A DNA stretch of 64,000 nt from Thermoanaerobaculia bacterium (GCA_022822365.1 JAJEBV010000042.1:1-64000); one strand, 5' to 3'. Positions 32,845-42,119 are shown, numbered from the stretch's first letter. The notes: generated from the letters alone by a model not told the origin. Numbers and translations are program-made.

Positions 32845-33783
32845 CTACATGCGCTCCATGAAGCCCCGGATCGACTCGACCAGCCGGTCCGGAGCGTCGT
32901 AGTGGACCATGTGGCCGGCGCCTTCGATCTCCTCGTGCCGGCCGCGGCGAAAGAGGGCGACGCGGCGGGCGATCTCTTCGGGTTCGGGGGTGGCGTGCTG
33001 GTCGTCCACGCCGCGGCGGCTGGTCCAGAACTCGTTGGCGAGCGCGGCAGTGAGGATGAGGGTGGGGCAGGTGACCCAACTCCAGCGTTCTTCGGATGCT
33101 TCCGGCACGTTCGACATCCAGGTCGTCACCACCTGGGGATCCCACTTCCACTCCAGGCCGCCGCCGGGGAGGGGTCGCGTCCCCAGGTCGACGAACTCGA
33201 GCGCACGCTCCGGGTCGAGGCGGGGATGCACCCGCTTCAGGAGGTCCCAGGCGTGCTCCTTCGAGGCGACCATCCGGTGCTGTCTCGGATGGGTCAGCGC
33301 CTCGATCCCCGTCCTGGCCCGTTTCTGCTTGACCTCTTCGGGAAAGCGGTTCAGCGCGTAGGGCGGCCCGAGACCCTCGATCAGCACGATGGCCCGTGGC
33401 AGCTCCGCGAAGATGCCCGCCCACTGGGCCACGACCTGACCGCCGAGGCTGTGGCCGATGACGAACGGCCGCTTGAGTTCGCAGTCGAGGAACACGGCGT
33501 GCAGGTCGGCGATGTGGTGGGCCATCGTGTAGATGCCGGGATGCGCGCTCTCACCGTGGCCGCGCAGGTCGTAGGCGATCACCCGGTGGTCGGTGGCGAA
33601 CGCCTCCGCGACCGGCGCGAGGGTCAGTGCGAAGTCCTGGATGCCGTGAGCCAGCAGGATCGCGGGACCATCGGCGGGGCCCCACTCGTAGACCTCTAGC
33701 TGGGTGCCGCTGGCCTCGATGCGGCGCCGGCGGGACGCAGCCGATTCAAGGCGGCGAGGAAGGGAGGATGCGGCTACGGTCAA
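32845..33783 (-). CDS. Alpha/beta hydrolase
   Basis: A 312-residue alpha/beta hydrolase: ILLAHGIQDFALT (oxyanion loop), IAYDLRGHGESAHPG, nucleophile elbow GHSLGG (Ser112), an acid in the TLILTAALANEF strand region and catalytic His in IEGAGHMVHYDAP. No signal peptide. Related proteins include C-C hydrolases, epoxide hydrolases and esterases; the substrate is unknown. The start is taken as TTG because it overlaps the stop of the Asp-box gene as TTGA, the same coupling pattern as at other junctions, and no ATG or GTG lies near the first strand. It is the last gene of a three-gene minus-strand unit. Confidence 0.82.
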   Translation of the reverse strand: MTVAASSLPRRLESAASRRRRIEASGTQLEVYEWGPADGPAILLAHGIQDFALTLAPVAEAFATDHRVIAYDLRGHGESAHPGIYTMAHHIADLHAVFLDCELKRPFVIGHSLGGQVVAQWAGIFAELPRAIVLIEGLGPPYALNRFPEEVKQKRARTGIEALTHPRQHRMVASKEHAWDLLKRVHPRLDPERALEFVDLGTRPLPGGGLEWKWDPQVVTTWMSNVPEASEERWSWVTCPTLILTAALANEFWTSRRGVDDQHATPEPEEIARRVALFRRGRHEEIEGAGHMVHYDAPDRLVESIRGFMERM

Positions 33784-36700
33784 CGAGTGTCCACCAGCGG
33801 GAAACCGCTGTCGGCGAGCGTCCGGTTCAGGTCCGCCAGCGGGCCGGCAAGAGTAGCGCCGAAACGGTCTTCCTGCTCGGCGAGCTGGCTGCCCAGCATC
33901 TCCCACACCGCCGCCTGCTGATCGGTCGGCCTGGCGTCGGCCTGGCCCACCGAGCGCGCCAGGTAGGTGAGGCGCGCGTAGAGGCGGCGCGGCCAGCGCA
34001 GGGCGTCCTGGCCGGTGCCGGTCATCCGCAGATCGAAAAAGGCGCTCTCGATGGCCCGGAGTTCTTCCCGCAGCGAGCCGGCCTGGTTGGTCGCTTCGAA
34101 GACGTCGACGTCGCCCCCGCGCTCCGACAGGCGATCTTCGAGTTGCCGCAGGTCGTGGCGGAGACGCTCGGCTTCGTTGATGACGTAGGCGGCTCGTTCG
34201 ATGCCGTCGCGGATTTCGACGAGCAGAGCCTGCTGCGCGGCCAGTTCGTCGGAGGAGGCGGTGGAGTCCGGGTCGAGAAGGACGTCCATGTCGACCGTCG
34301 AGATCGGTTCGTTCCCGTCCTCTGCGTCGCTGCCGCCGTCGCCCGCAAGCACCAACTCGATCCGGTAGCCGCCGGGCGCCGCCAGCATCGAGAAGCGGCC
34401 GCCGTCGGGCAGGGGCCGCCAGCCTGTCTCCGGCATCTCCCAGTCGAGCCGCTCGTCGGGCCTGGTTCGCAGCCGGACCTGGGTTGTGGCGTCGTGGCGC
34501 AGGTCCCAGGTCACGCGGTGGAGGCCCGGCGCCGCGGGCAGATCGTCCAGGGTGCGGACCAGATGGCCTTCGCCGTCCCGGATGCGGATTGCCGCGTGGC
34601 TGCCATCGTCTTCCGCCACCGTTGCATCATCGCCGGTCGGCCCAGGGATCCAGTAGTGGAACAGAACGCCGTAGGGCGGGTTCGTGCCGGTCGCCGGCAC
34701 GTCCGGCTGGGCCATCGGCGCGCCACGGGTGCGGAAGCGGTAGGTAATCCGCGGCGCCAGCAGCGTCGGGCCGCGGCTCGTCAGACCGCGGGCGATCTCG
34801 CGCAGCGGCGTGAGGTCGTCGAGGACCCAGATGCCGCGGCCGTAGGTGGCGACGACCAGGTCGTCGAAGTGCTCCTGCACCTCGATCCAGTGGACGGGCG
34901 CCGGAGCAAGGTTCGCCGCGCCGTCGCTGCGCCGGGAGAGGCTCCGCCAGTTCGCGCCATCGTCGAACGACACGTGGAGCGCGTTCTCGGTGCCCAGGAA
35001 GAGGAGTCCGGCCTGCTCCGGATCCTCGCGGACGGCGTGGACGTTCGCGAGCGGCCCGCGCGGCAGGCCGGCCGCGAGATCGGTCCAGGTTTCGCCGTAG
35101 TCGTTCGTCCGGTACACGTAGGGCGTCGTGTCGCCTTCCTGGTGGCGGTCGACCGCGACGTAGGCGGCGCCGGCGGCGAAGCCCGACGGGTCGATGTTGC
35201 GGATCGTGCCGAGGGGCGGCAGGCCGGGGAGGTTCGTGGTCACGTTGGTCCACGTCTCGCCGCCGTCGCGGGTCAACTGGACCTGGCCGTCGTTCGTGCC
35301 GGCCCAGATCAGCCCGGGCTGGAGCGGGCTCTCCGCGATCGCGAACACGACCGGCGCGATCGTCGGTCCGGCGTCGTCGAGGGTCAGGCCGCCCGTGCGA
35401 CGCATGAGCGCCGGGTCGGCGGTGGTGAGATCGGGCGAGATCCGCTCCCAGCTCTGGCCGCGGTCGCGGCTCCGGTGGACGTACTGGCTGCCGGCGTAGA
35501 CGGCCTCCGGATCGTGCGGCGAGGTGGCGAAGGGCGCCGTCCACTGGAAGCGGTACTCGAGTGCCGAGGCCGGGGAGCTCTCGATGGCCAGCGGCCAGAC
35601 GCTGACGTCGCGGGACTGACCGGAACGCAAGTCGTAGAGCTCGAGCTGTCCGTCGTAGCAGCCGGTCCAGACCAGGTCCGGGTCGGCGCGGTGGACCATC
35701 GAGAAACCGACCTCGCAACCGCCGACGGAGTGCCACTCGCCGACCGGGATGCCCTGGGTGCGTCCTCCGTAGAGGACGCGGCTCGGCCCTCGCATCGAGG
35801 GTCCGTCCTGGCGGTTGCCGTAGACGTAGTAGGGCCGGCGGTCGTCGGTCGAGACGTGGTACATCTGCGCGATCGGCAACTGGGGCCGGTACCAGGAGCG
35901 CCCGCGGTCGCTCGTGACGCTGACGCCGCCGTCGTGACCGACGATCCGCCGGTCGGGGTCGAGCGGGTCGATCCAGATGTCGTGGTGGTCCCAGCCCGGC
36001 TGCTCGAAGCCCTCGCTTGCGACCGTGCGGCCGCCGTCGAGCGAGACGGACTGCCGGGTGGCGACGAACGTGACCTCGTCCGCGCGGTCGGGCGCCGCCG
36101 CCATGCGCGTGTAGTAGAGCGGCCGCGTGATCAGGTTCAGGTCGCGGCTGATCAACCGCCATGAGTCGCCGCGGTCGTCCGAGCGCCAGAGGACGCCGGC
36201 GAAGGGATCGGAGGGGGCGAAGTCCCGGTTCGAGCTCGTCTCGATCAGGGCGTAGACGCGATCCGGATCGTCGGCCGACACGGCGAGCCCGATCTTGCCG
36301 AGCGGCGGCTCGGGCAGGCCCCCGCCCTCGAGGCGCGCCCAGGTGTCGCCGCCGTCCTTCGAGCGGTAGATGCCGCTGCCTGGGCCGCCGCTGGTGCGGC
36401 CGGACGTGCGGATCTCGATCTGCCAGGCCGCGGCGTAGACGAAGCGGGGGTTGTCGGGCGCGAAGGCGAGGTCCACGGCGCCGGTGTCCGCGTCAACGAA
36501 GAGGACGTGCTCCCACGTCGCGCCGCCGTCGATGGTGCGAAAGACGCCGCGGGCCGCTTCGCCCTGCTCCTGCGGACCGTAGGCGTGGCCGAGGGCGGCG
36601 ACCAGGGCGGTGTCGGGATCGTTCGGGTGGACCAGGATGCGGCCGATCCTGCCGCTGGCTTCGAGTCCCAGGTATTCGAAGCTGTCGCCGCGGTCGGTGG

Positions 36701-37067
36701 AGCGGTAGACGCCGTTGCCGATCGAGATGTTGCTGCGGATGAAGCTCTCGCCGGTGCCGACCCAGACCACGTTCGGGTCGGAGGGAGCGACCGCCAGCGA
36801 GCCGATCGAAGCCGCTTCCTGGCGGTCGAAGATCGGCTCCCATGAGACGCCGCCGTCGTTGCTGCGCCAGAGCCCGCCCGAAGCGGCGCCGGCGTAGACG
36901 GTCCGTGGATCGCCGGGCACGCCGGCGACCGCGGAAACGCGGTTGCCGATCGGTCCGATGTGGCGGAAGGCGAAGGCGTCGAGAAGCTGCGCCTGCGTCT
37001 CCGTGGACGGCTGGGGGGCCGCGGAAGCGGCGCAGAGCAGGAGGGCGAGGAACGCTCTGTGACGCAA
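33780..37067 (-). CDS. Secreted Asp-box (BNR/sortilin-like) propeller protein
   Basis: A 1095-residue secreted protein. After a signal peptide (AFLALLLCAASAAP) the N-terminal 700 residues hold about nine Asp-box repeats, such as LWRSNDGGVSW, VYRSTDRGDSF, IYRSKDGGDTW, HRSRDRGQSW and VYRTNDYGETW, forming one or two seven- to ten-bladed propellers like VPS10/sortilin and xyloglucanases. The rest has beta-rich segments and a helical coiled stretch (about 940-1020). Hydrolytic residues cannot be assigned, so binding or glycan processing outside the cell are both possible. The start appears to be TTG directly abutting AGGAGG, an unusual arrangement. It lies 4 bases after the dehydrogenase gene. Confidence 0.82.
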   Translation of the reverse strand: MRHRAFLALLLCAASAAPQPSTETQAQLLDAFAFRHIGPIGNRVSAVAGVPGDPRTVYAGAASGGLWRSNDGGVSWEPIFDRQEAASIGSLAVAPSDPNVVWVGTGESFIRSNISIGNGVYRSTDRGDSFEYLGLEASGRIGRILVHPNDPDTALVAALGHAYGPQEQGEAARGVFRTIDGGATWEHVLFVDADTGAVDLAFAPDNPRFVYAAAWQIEIRTSGRTSGGPGSGIYRSKDGGDTWARLEGGGLPEPPLGKIGLAVSADDPDRVYALIETSSNRDFAPSDPFAGVLWRSDDRGDSWRLISRDLNLITRPLYYTRMAAAPDRADEVTFVATRQSVSLDGGRTVASEGFEQPGWDHHDIWIDPLDPDRRIVGHDGGVSVTSDRGRSWYRPQLPIAQMYHVSTDDRRPYYVYGNRQDGPSMRGPSRVLYGGRTQGIPVGEWHSVGGCEVGFSMVHRADPDLVWTGCYDGQLELYDLRSGQSRDVSVWPLAIESSPASALEYRFQWTAPFATSPHDPEAVYAGSQYVHRSRDRGQSWERISPDLTTADPALMRRTGGLTLDDAGPTIAPVVFAIAESPLQPGLIWAGTNDGQVQLTRDGGETWTNVTTNLPGLPPLGTIRNIDPSGFAAGAAYVAVDRHQEGDTTPYVYRTNDYGETWTDLAAGLPRGPLANVHAVREDPEQAGLLFLGTENALHVSFDDGANWRSLSRRSDGAANLAPAPVHWIEVQEHFDDLVVATYGRGIWVLDDLTPLREIARGLTSRGPTLLAPRITYRFRTRGAPMAQPDVPATGTNPPYGVLFHYWIPGPTGDDATVAEDDGSHAAIRIRDGEGHLVRTLDDLPAAPGLHRVTWDLRHDATTQVRLRTRPDERLDWEMPETGWRPLPDGGRFSMLAAPGGYRIELVLAGDGGSDAEDGNEPISTVDMDVLLDPDSTASSDELAAQQALLVEIRDGIERAAYVINEAERLRHDLRQLEDRLSERGGDVDVFEATNQAGSLREELRAIESAFFDLRMTGTGQDALRWPRRLYARLTYLARSVGQADARPTDQQAAVWEMLGSQLAEQEDRFGATLAGPLADLNRTLADSGFPLVDTR

Positions 37068-37071
37068 CCTC

Positions 37072-38100
37072 CTAGTAGCCGGCCTGCTTGTCGACCACGT
37101 TGCGGAGTGGCCTGCCGGTCGCGAAGCGGGTGATGTTGTCGCGCAGCAGGGCCGTCCGCCGCTCCTCGAGCCGGTCCGAGATCGTCGCCAGGTGCGGGGT
37201 GATCGTCACGTTCGACATCGTCCACAGCGGATGGCCGGTCGGCAGGGGTTCGGGATCCGTGACGTCGAGGCCGGCGGCGCGGACCTTGCCGCTCTCGAGG
37301 GCCGCGACCAGGGCGTCCGTGTCGACGATCTTGCCGCGCGAGATGTTGATCAGGTAGACGTCCTGCTTCATCAGCTCGAACTGACGGGCGCCGATCATGC
37401 CCTCCGTGGCCGGCGTGTGCGGCACGGCGGAGAAGACGACGTCGGCACGCGGCAGCAGGTCGTCGAGTTCGTCGGGCTTGCCGACGTAGGCGACATCGCG
37501 GTGGATCGGGATGTCCTTGGGATCGACGCCGATCACGGTCATGCCGAAGGCCGCGGCCCGCTGCGCGATCTGGGTGCCGATGCCGCCGAGGCCGATGACC
37601 AGGGCCGTCTTGCCCCGGAGTTCGATCATCGGCAGTGCGCGGTCCGTGTTCCAGCCGTCCGGCATCTGGGCGTTGAACGCCTTGATGTTGCGGGTGAAGT
37701 TCAGGAGCAGGGCGAAGGCGTGGTCGGCGATCTCCGGGCCCTGGATGATCTTCGCGTTGGTCAGGACGATGTCGCTGTCGCGCAGGTCGGGGATCGTGAG
37801 GAAGCCCTCGACCCCGGCGGAGTTGCTCTGGATCCAGCGCAGCTTGCTGTCGGCCGTCAGGAAGTTCTCGATGCCGCGGTAGCCCGCGATCAGGCCGTTG
37901 CAGACGTTGGGGTCCAGATCCTCGTCCAGGGCGACCAGGTCGAGGTTCTCGTGCTCGTCCTCGAGGTCGGCCAGCACGTCCAGGAAGAACGCCGGTGTGC
38001 AGACGGTAACGGTCTGTCCGAGCGCGCCGGAGGCCGCGAACAGGAGGATGAGAACGGCGAACAGAGGCGGTCGACGATCCAGCGCGGGACGGTGGAGCAT
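37072..38100 (-). CDS. D-2-hydroxyacid dehydrogenase with signal peptide
   Basis: A 342-residue NAD-dependent D-isomer 2-hydroxyacid dehydrogenase. LVIGLGGIGTQIAQRA is the Rossmann dinucleotide loop, followed by Asp in VIGVDPKD, the conserved Arg in INISRGKIVDTDAL, Glu in DPEPLPTGHPLW and His in TITPHLATISDR. The family is cytoplasmic, yet this protein begins with a convincing Sec signal (FAVLILLFAASGALGQ) directly before the catalytic domain's first strand. Either it is exported with an unusual cofactor situation or the hydrophobic stretch is a membrane anchor. A GGGAG site precedes the ATG. It heads a unit with the Asp-box protein and a hydrolase. Confidence 0.85.
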   Translation of the reverse strand: MLHRPALDRRPPLFAVLILLFAASGALGQTVTVCTPAFFLDVLADLEDEHENLDLVALDEDLDPNVCNGLIAGYRGIENFLTADSKLRWIQSNSAGVEGFLTIPDLRDSDIVLTNAKIIQGPEIADHAFALLLNFTRNIKAFNAQMPDGWNTDRALPMIELRGKTALVIGLGGIGTQIAQRAAAFGMTVIGVDPKDIPIHRDVAYVGKPDELDDLLPRADVVFSAVPHTPATEGMIGARQFELMKQDVYLINISRGKIVDTDALVAALESGKVRAAGLDVTDPEPLPTGHPLWTMSNVTITPHLATISDRLEERRTALLRDNITRFATGRPLRNVVDKQAGY

Positions 38101-38246
38101 GGGCGTGTCTCCCTGAGCGATAGACGGTTGTTGCAGGCGGAAGATGGAGCGTAGCAGTGCCTGCCGCCGGCGGTTCCGCGAGTGTTACCATGCCGCCGCC
38201 TTCGGCCCCCGAGATTCACCCCAGGAACCCAGAGGAAGCGAGCCAG

Positions 38247-38816
38247 ATGACCACCGATGCCCTTCGTGAACGCGGCGACTCTCTCGAGGACGCCTTCTTC
38301 CGCGACGTCGACCGGAAGCTGATCGGGGAGCTGCAGGCGAAAAAGGAACGCGAGCAGCAGCTCGACGAGCTGGCCGCGGCTTCGGGCATCGTTCATCGCG
38401 ACGTGCTCGGCGCGCTGCTCGACGCGGGCGTTCACGGCGAGGCGTTGGTGGCGGTGGGCCTCGTGCCGCTGATCGAAGTGGCCTGGGCCGACCATTCGAT
38501 GGACGCCCGGGAGCGGGACGCCATCATGCAGGCGGCGAGGGACGCGGGCGTGACCGACGGATCGGCCGCCGCGGCGGTGCTCTCCGCGTGGCTCGACCGG
38601 CGCCCGGGGGCGGAACTGCTCGAAGCCTGGAAGGGCTACGCGGCGGCGCTCGTCGCGGAGCTCGACGAGGAGGACGCGGCGGCCGTGCGCGACGACATTC
38701 TCGGCCGCGCGCGCGGCGTCGCGGAAGCCACGGGCGGTTTCCTGGGGCTGGTGGCCAGCGTGTCCAGGGAAGAGCGGCAGATGCTCGACGAACTCGCCGC
38801 GGCCCTGGGCGGCTGA
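38247..38816 (+). CDS. TerB-like domain protein
   Basis: A 189-residue, strongly helical acidic protein. A region around residues 60-105 (VGLVPLIEVAWADHSMDARE, then RDAIMQAARDAGV) has the VAxADGxxxxxERxxI pattern of tellurite-resistance TerB-like domains. The N-terminal helix carries KEREQQLDELAAASGI, echoed near the C-terminus by EERQMLDELAAALGG. No signal peptide or membrane span. AGGAAG is 8 bases before the ATG. TerB-like domains are linked to metal or stress responses but the function here is unknown. It converges with rpsN, with only 4 bases between the stops. Confidence 0.65.
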   Translation: MTTDALRERGDSLEDAFFRDVDRKLIGELQAKKEREQQLDELAAASGIVHRDVLGALLDAGVHGEALVAVGLVPLIEVAWADHSMDARERDAIMQAARDAGVTDGSAAAAVLSAWLDRRPGAELLEAWKGYAAALVAELDEEDAAAVRDDILGRARGVAEATGGFLGLVASVSREERQMLDELAAALGG

Positions 38817-38820
38817 AGCG

Positions 38821-39126
38821 CTACCAGCTCGCCTTGATCACGCCCGGGAGCTCGCCGCGCAGCGCGAGGTCGCGCAGGGCGATCCGCGAGAGGCCGAACT
38901 TGCGGTAGTAGCCGCGGGGCCGTCCGCTGACGTTGCAGCGGTTGCGGACGCGCACCGGGCTGGAGTCGCGCGGGAGCTTGTTCAGCAGGCGCTGGGCCTC
39001 GAAGCGCTGGTCGGGCGGCAGACGCTCGTCCTTCGCCAGCGCGCGCAGCTCGTCGCGGCGCTCCTTGTATCTCTCGACCTTCTCCTTGCGGCGGTCGTTC
39101 TTGGCGACTGATGCCTTGGTGGCCAT
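38821..39126 (-). CDS. rpsN: 30S ribosomal protein S14, zinc-free form
   Basis: A 101-residue S14 of the long type. [20 protein letters not shown] and [18 protein letters not shown] match the family; the CxxC pairs of the short zinc-ribbon form are absent (a single Cys is left in RNRCNVSG). It belongs to the small-subunit head near the mRNA exit. It stands alone here, outside any ribosomal-protein operon visible in the window, so it may be either the only S14 or a zinc-independent spare copy. No obvious zinc-repressor box was seen in the 121-base upstream gap. Confidence 0.95.
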   Translation of the reverse strand: MATKASVAKNDRRKEKVERYKERRDELRALAKDERLPPDQRFEAQRLLNKLPRDSSPVRVRNRCNVSGRPRGYYRKFGLSRIALRDLALRGELPGVIKASW

Positions 39127-39247
39127 CTGTTCCGTAGTTCCCCTAAGCTGATTCCGATGCCGATGCGGCTTGTCCGGCGCGTCCGGCGTCGCGGCGCGCA
39201 GGGAGCGCGTACCTTAGCAGGTTTGCCGGCCTCCCGGGGGCAGCCGG

Positions 39248-41470
39248 TCAGGGCTCGATCAGATCCTCCAGCTCCCGGACGCCGCCGTCGAAACGCTCGA
39301 AGGCCCGCTGCGCGCGTGCCCGGTCCGCCAGGTCGCCGCTGCGGTCGAGTTCCGCGGCGCTTTGCATGACGCGTCCGATCGCCCGGCGCGCCTGTCCCCG
39401 CTCGCGCGCGCTGAGTCCGTCCAGCCGGTCGAGCAGCGCTTCGGCGAGGTCCCTCGCGTCGAAGGCGGGCACGTAGAGCGTGAGCCACTCGCCGTTCTCG
39501 ATCTGGGACCGGACGCGGTCCCGCTTGAATGCCATCAGGGCGGTGATCGCGACCGGATACTCGGGGATCGTCATCGGCGGCCGCTCGTGGCTGTGCGGCC
39601 CGGCGCGGATCGCGCCGCTCCCGCGGGAGGCGCCGCCGGCCGGTTCCACCGTCGTTTCCTCGAAGTAGAAGTCGTAGCGCTGCTGTTCGCCGGCGAGCCA
39701 GACGTGGGCGAAGAACTCGGCGGGAAGCTCGCCGGGGATCTCCGAGATGAGGTAGTCGCTGCCGATCGCGGGCGCCATCGGGTAGCGGGTCTCGTCCCAG
39801 TTCTCCGTCTCCTCGTTCCACGCTTCGAACACGACATCGCCGCCGAAGTTCCGCGGATCGACCGGCTGCTTGAAGTCGTCGTAGATGTAGAGACGGAACT
39901 CGCCCTCGTTCGGCAGCGCCCCTTCCAGGTGGTGGTAGTTGTTCGCCGCCATGAAGAACTGACCGCCGTGGAGCGGGTTGTGGTCCATGTGGGCGGCCGC
40001 GTTCGGGTCGGCCGGATTGGGCGCGACCCCCGGCGCGTCGCCACCTTCGCCGCCAGCCGGCAGGTCGGGGCCGCCGAACCCCGCCGCCAGCATGCCGCCG
40101 CGGGACTGGGGCTCGTCACGCGGCACGAAGATCTCCGGCAGGACGAGATGGTCGTCTAGCTCGTAGTCGACGTGGAGGGCGAACGGCTGGACGACGGGGT
40201 CCTTCGCCCTGCCGACGTCGAACGATCCGATCAGCTCGATCCGAGTGCCGGGCGGGGCGTGGATCGCCTCCTCGAACAGGTAGCTGGCCGGAAACTCGGG
40301 GTCGTACTCGGGAACGTAGAGGACGGTCTGGATCCGCTGGTCCGGGAAGTGGACGCGGACCTCCATTGCCTCGAGCCGGTCGCCGACGTGGGGGTGGAGC
40401 CCGATCAGGCGGGTGCGTTCGGTGAGCGTCAGGCTGGCGGCTTGCGGCCGTGCGGCGCGGCGGCCCTTCAACGCGACCTCGCCGCCGGCCCGCGTGCTCT
40501 CGACCCAGAGCTCGACCTCGTCCTCGGTCTGGGCGAGGAACAGACCGAGGCTGGAGCGGTCGCGGACCTCGATCCGCGAGTCGTCGTTCGGACGTCGCCG
40601 GTACTCGACGACGAGCTCGACCTTTGAGCCGGTTCGGAGCCGCTTGCCGGCGCCGTCCGGCAGCAGCACCGGGTCGTCGCCGCGCAGCCACTGGCCGAGG
40701 AACTGGGGGCCGGCGGTCGCGGTGCGCATCCGGGTCGGCTCGGGTTCGTCCTCGTCGCGGAAGGGGTCGTAGGGCACCTGCACCTCGACTTCGAGCTGCT
40801 CGGGCTCCGCGTCGTCGGGCTCGTGGACCCAGGCCGCCATCCGGTAGACGACGCCAGGGTGCTGGGGCCGGAACTCGTAGCCCGTGATCCAGGCGTCCTC
40901 CTCGAGCTCGACGGCGAGCACTTCGCGGTGCGAGGCGGTCTGCTCCCCGGACGCAACGACCGTCTCGGCCGAGGGCTCGAGCACAACGTCCGGGTAGCCG
41001 AGCTCCCACTCTTCCTCGGTGAACTCCAGCGGCGGCGGCAGGTTGCGCCGGGGCCCCTGGGGCCCGCCGCCCTGGACCCAGGCGACGACGATGTCGATTT
41101 CCTGCTGGCTCATCCGCCGCGAGTTCCGGAAGTGGTCGTAGCGGGCGTCGGCGGTCCACGGCGGCATGCGGCCGGTCATCAGCTCTTCTTCGATCGCCAC
41201 CGCCCAGGCGCGGGCGCCGGGCTTCGCGTCGTTGCCGTAGGTCGTCAGATCGATGTAGTCCGGCGCCGAGCCCTTCGGGTTGTGGCAGGGCATGCAGTAG
41301 CGGCGCAGGATCGGCCGGACGTCGTTGGCGAAGTTGATGTCGGTCGTGATCCGCACGTGGGCGGGGGCCGGGTCGGTGGCGATACCGCTGAGCGTCAAGA
41401 CGGCCAGCGCGACGGTGGCCGCGGCGGCGGCGAAGCGCCGGCCGTGGCGCGTTGTCTGTCCGTTTCTCAT
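39248..41470 (-). CDS. Exported cytochrome c / copper monooxygenase-like protein
   Basis: A 740-residue exported protein: signal segment FAAAAATVALAVLTLSG, then a c-type haem domain with CMPCH (Cys59-Cys62-His63) and candidate distal Met in GRMPPW. From about residue 170 the sequence resembles the type II copper, ascorbate-dependent monooxygenase (PHM-like) region common in Acidobacteria: FRPQHPGVVYRMAAWVHEPD, GLHPHVGDRLEAMEVRVHFP and PPGTRIELIGSFD. The HxH in LHPHV may be one copper site, though the usual HMHLRG form is altered. It may oxidise small molecules using haem-delivered electrons. The start overlaps the pyrE stop as ATGA. Confidence 0.75.
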   Translation of the reverse strand: MRNGQTTRHGRRFAAAAATVALAVLTLSGIATDPAPAHVRITTDINFANDVRPILRRYCMPCHNPKGSAPDYIDLTTYGNDAKPGARAWAVAIEEELMTGRMPPWTADARYDHFRNSRRMSQQEIDIVVAWVQGGGPQGPRRNLPPPLEFTEEEWELGYPDVVLEPSAETVVASGEQTASHREVLAVELEEDAWITGYEFRPQHPGVVYRMAAWVHEPDDAEPEQLEVEVQVPYDPFRDEDEPEPTRMRTATAGPQFLGQWLRGDDPVLLPDGAGKRLRTGSKVELVVEYRRRPNDDSRIEVRDRSSLGLFLAQTEDEVELWVESTRAGGEVALKGRRAARPQAASLTLTERTRLIGLHPHVGDRLEAMEVRVHFPDQRIQTVLYVPEYDPEFPASYLFEEAIHAPPGTRIELIGSFDVGRAKDPVVQPFALHVDYELDDHLVLPEIFVPRDEPQSRGGMLAAGFGGPDLPAGGEGGDAPGVAPNPADPNAAAHMDHNPLHGGQFFMAANNYHHLEGALPNEGEFRLYIYDDFKQPVDPRNFGGDVVFEAWNEETENWDETRYPMAPAIGSDYLISEIPGELPAEFFAHVWLAGEQQRYDFYFEETTVEPAGGASRGSGAIRAGPHSHERPPMTIPEYPVAITALMAFKRDRVRSQIENGEWLTLYVPAFDARDLAEALLDRLDGLSARERGQARRAIGRVMQSAAELDRSGDLADRARAQRAFERFDGGVRELEDLIEP

Positions 41471-42075
41471 CGTCCGTCTCCGGAGTAGAGCGTCAGGTCG
41501 CCCTCGTTGTCGGCGAGAAACAGCGGCCGGAAGTCGTAGCCGAGGCTGCGGAGGCGGTCGCCGCCCCCTTCCTGGCGGTCGACGACCGCCGAGACCGCGG
41601 CGACTTCGCAGCCTTCGGCCTCGACCGCCTCGATCGCACGCAGGATCGAGCCGGCCGACGTGACGACGTCGTCGACCACGGCCACCCGGCGACCGGCGAC
41701 GATCAGCTTGCGCCCGTCCGGGTGGTAGGAGGCGTCGATCCGGGCGCTCGTGCCGTGGCCCTTCGCCTTGTTGCGGACGAGGAAGCCGAAGAGCGGAGTT
41801 CCGTCGAGGTCGCTGGCCACCGATGCCGCCGTCGCCAGGTAGGCGCCGCCCACTTCGGGGCCACCCACGGCGTCGACGCCGAAGGGACGGAGCTGCTCGC
41901 ACAGTGCCTCGCCGATGAGCCGCGAGCCCCGCGGCGACAGCACCGTCGCCTTCGTGTCGCAGTAGTAGTGCGAGCGTGCACCGGAGGTCAGGACGAAGTC
42001 TCCCTTGGCGATGCTCCGCTCCTGGAGCAGGGCCTTCAGTTCGTGCAAACGGGGAGCGTTCTTCGAGTCCGGCAC
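41467..42075 (-). CDS. pyrE: Orotate phosphoribosyltransferase
   Basis: A 202-residue OPRTase forming orotidine monophosphate from orotate and PRPP in pyrimidine synthesis. GDFVLTSGARSHYYCDTK is the N-terminal family motif, VRNKAKGHGTSARID the flexible catalytic loop with Lys, and RVAVVDDVVTSAGSILRA the PRPP-binding loop. The GTG at 42075 is preferred over a TTG six codons upstream because a TACCCT hexamer lies 8 bases before it, the spacing seen at other leaderless candidates. It diverges from mogA across a short gap and is coupled to the haem-copper protein gene, with no obvious metabolic link. Confidence 0.9.
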   Translation of the reverse strand: MPDSKNAPRLHELKALLQERSIAKGDFVLTSGARSHYYCDTKATVLSPRGSRLIGEALCEQLRPFGVDAVGGPEVGGAYLATAASVASDLDGTPLFGFLVRNKAKGHGTSARIDASYHPDGRKLIVAGRRVAVVDDVVTSAGSILRAIEAVEAEGCEVAAVSAVVDRQEGGGDRLRSLGYDFRPLFLADNEGDLTLYSGDGR

Positions 42076-42083
42076 GGCCGGAG

Positions 42084-42089
42084 AGGGTA
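42084..42089 (-). promoter_or_regulatory. Putative -10 element TACCCT for pyrE
   Basis: On the minus strand TACCCT ends 8 bases before GTG 42075. No Shine-Dalgarno lies between, consistent with leaderless initiation. Confidence 0.3.
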
Positions 42090-42106
42090 TCAACGAGCAG
42101 CAGGGA

Positions 42107-42112
42107 TAGGCT
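42107..42112 (+). promoter_or_regulatory. Putative -10 element TAGGCT for mogA
   Basis: TAGGCT ends 7 bases before the GTG at 42120. Together with the pyrE element it sits in a 44-base divergent region, leaving no room for an ordinary 5' leader on either side. Confidence 0.35.
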
Positions 42113-42119
42113 CTCGCGC

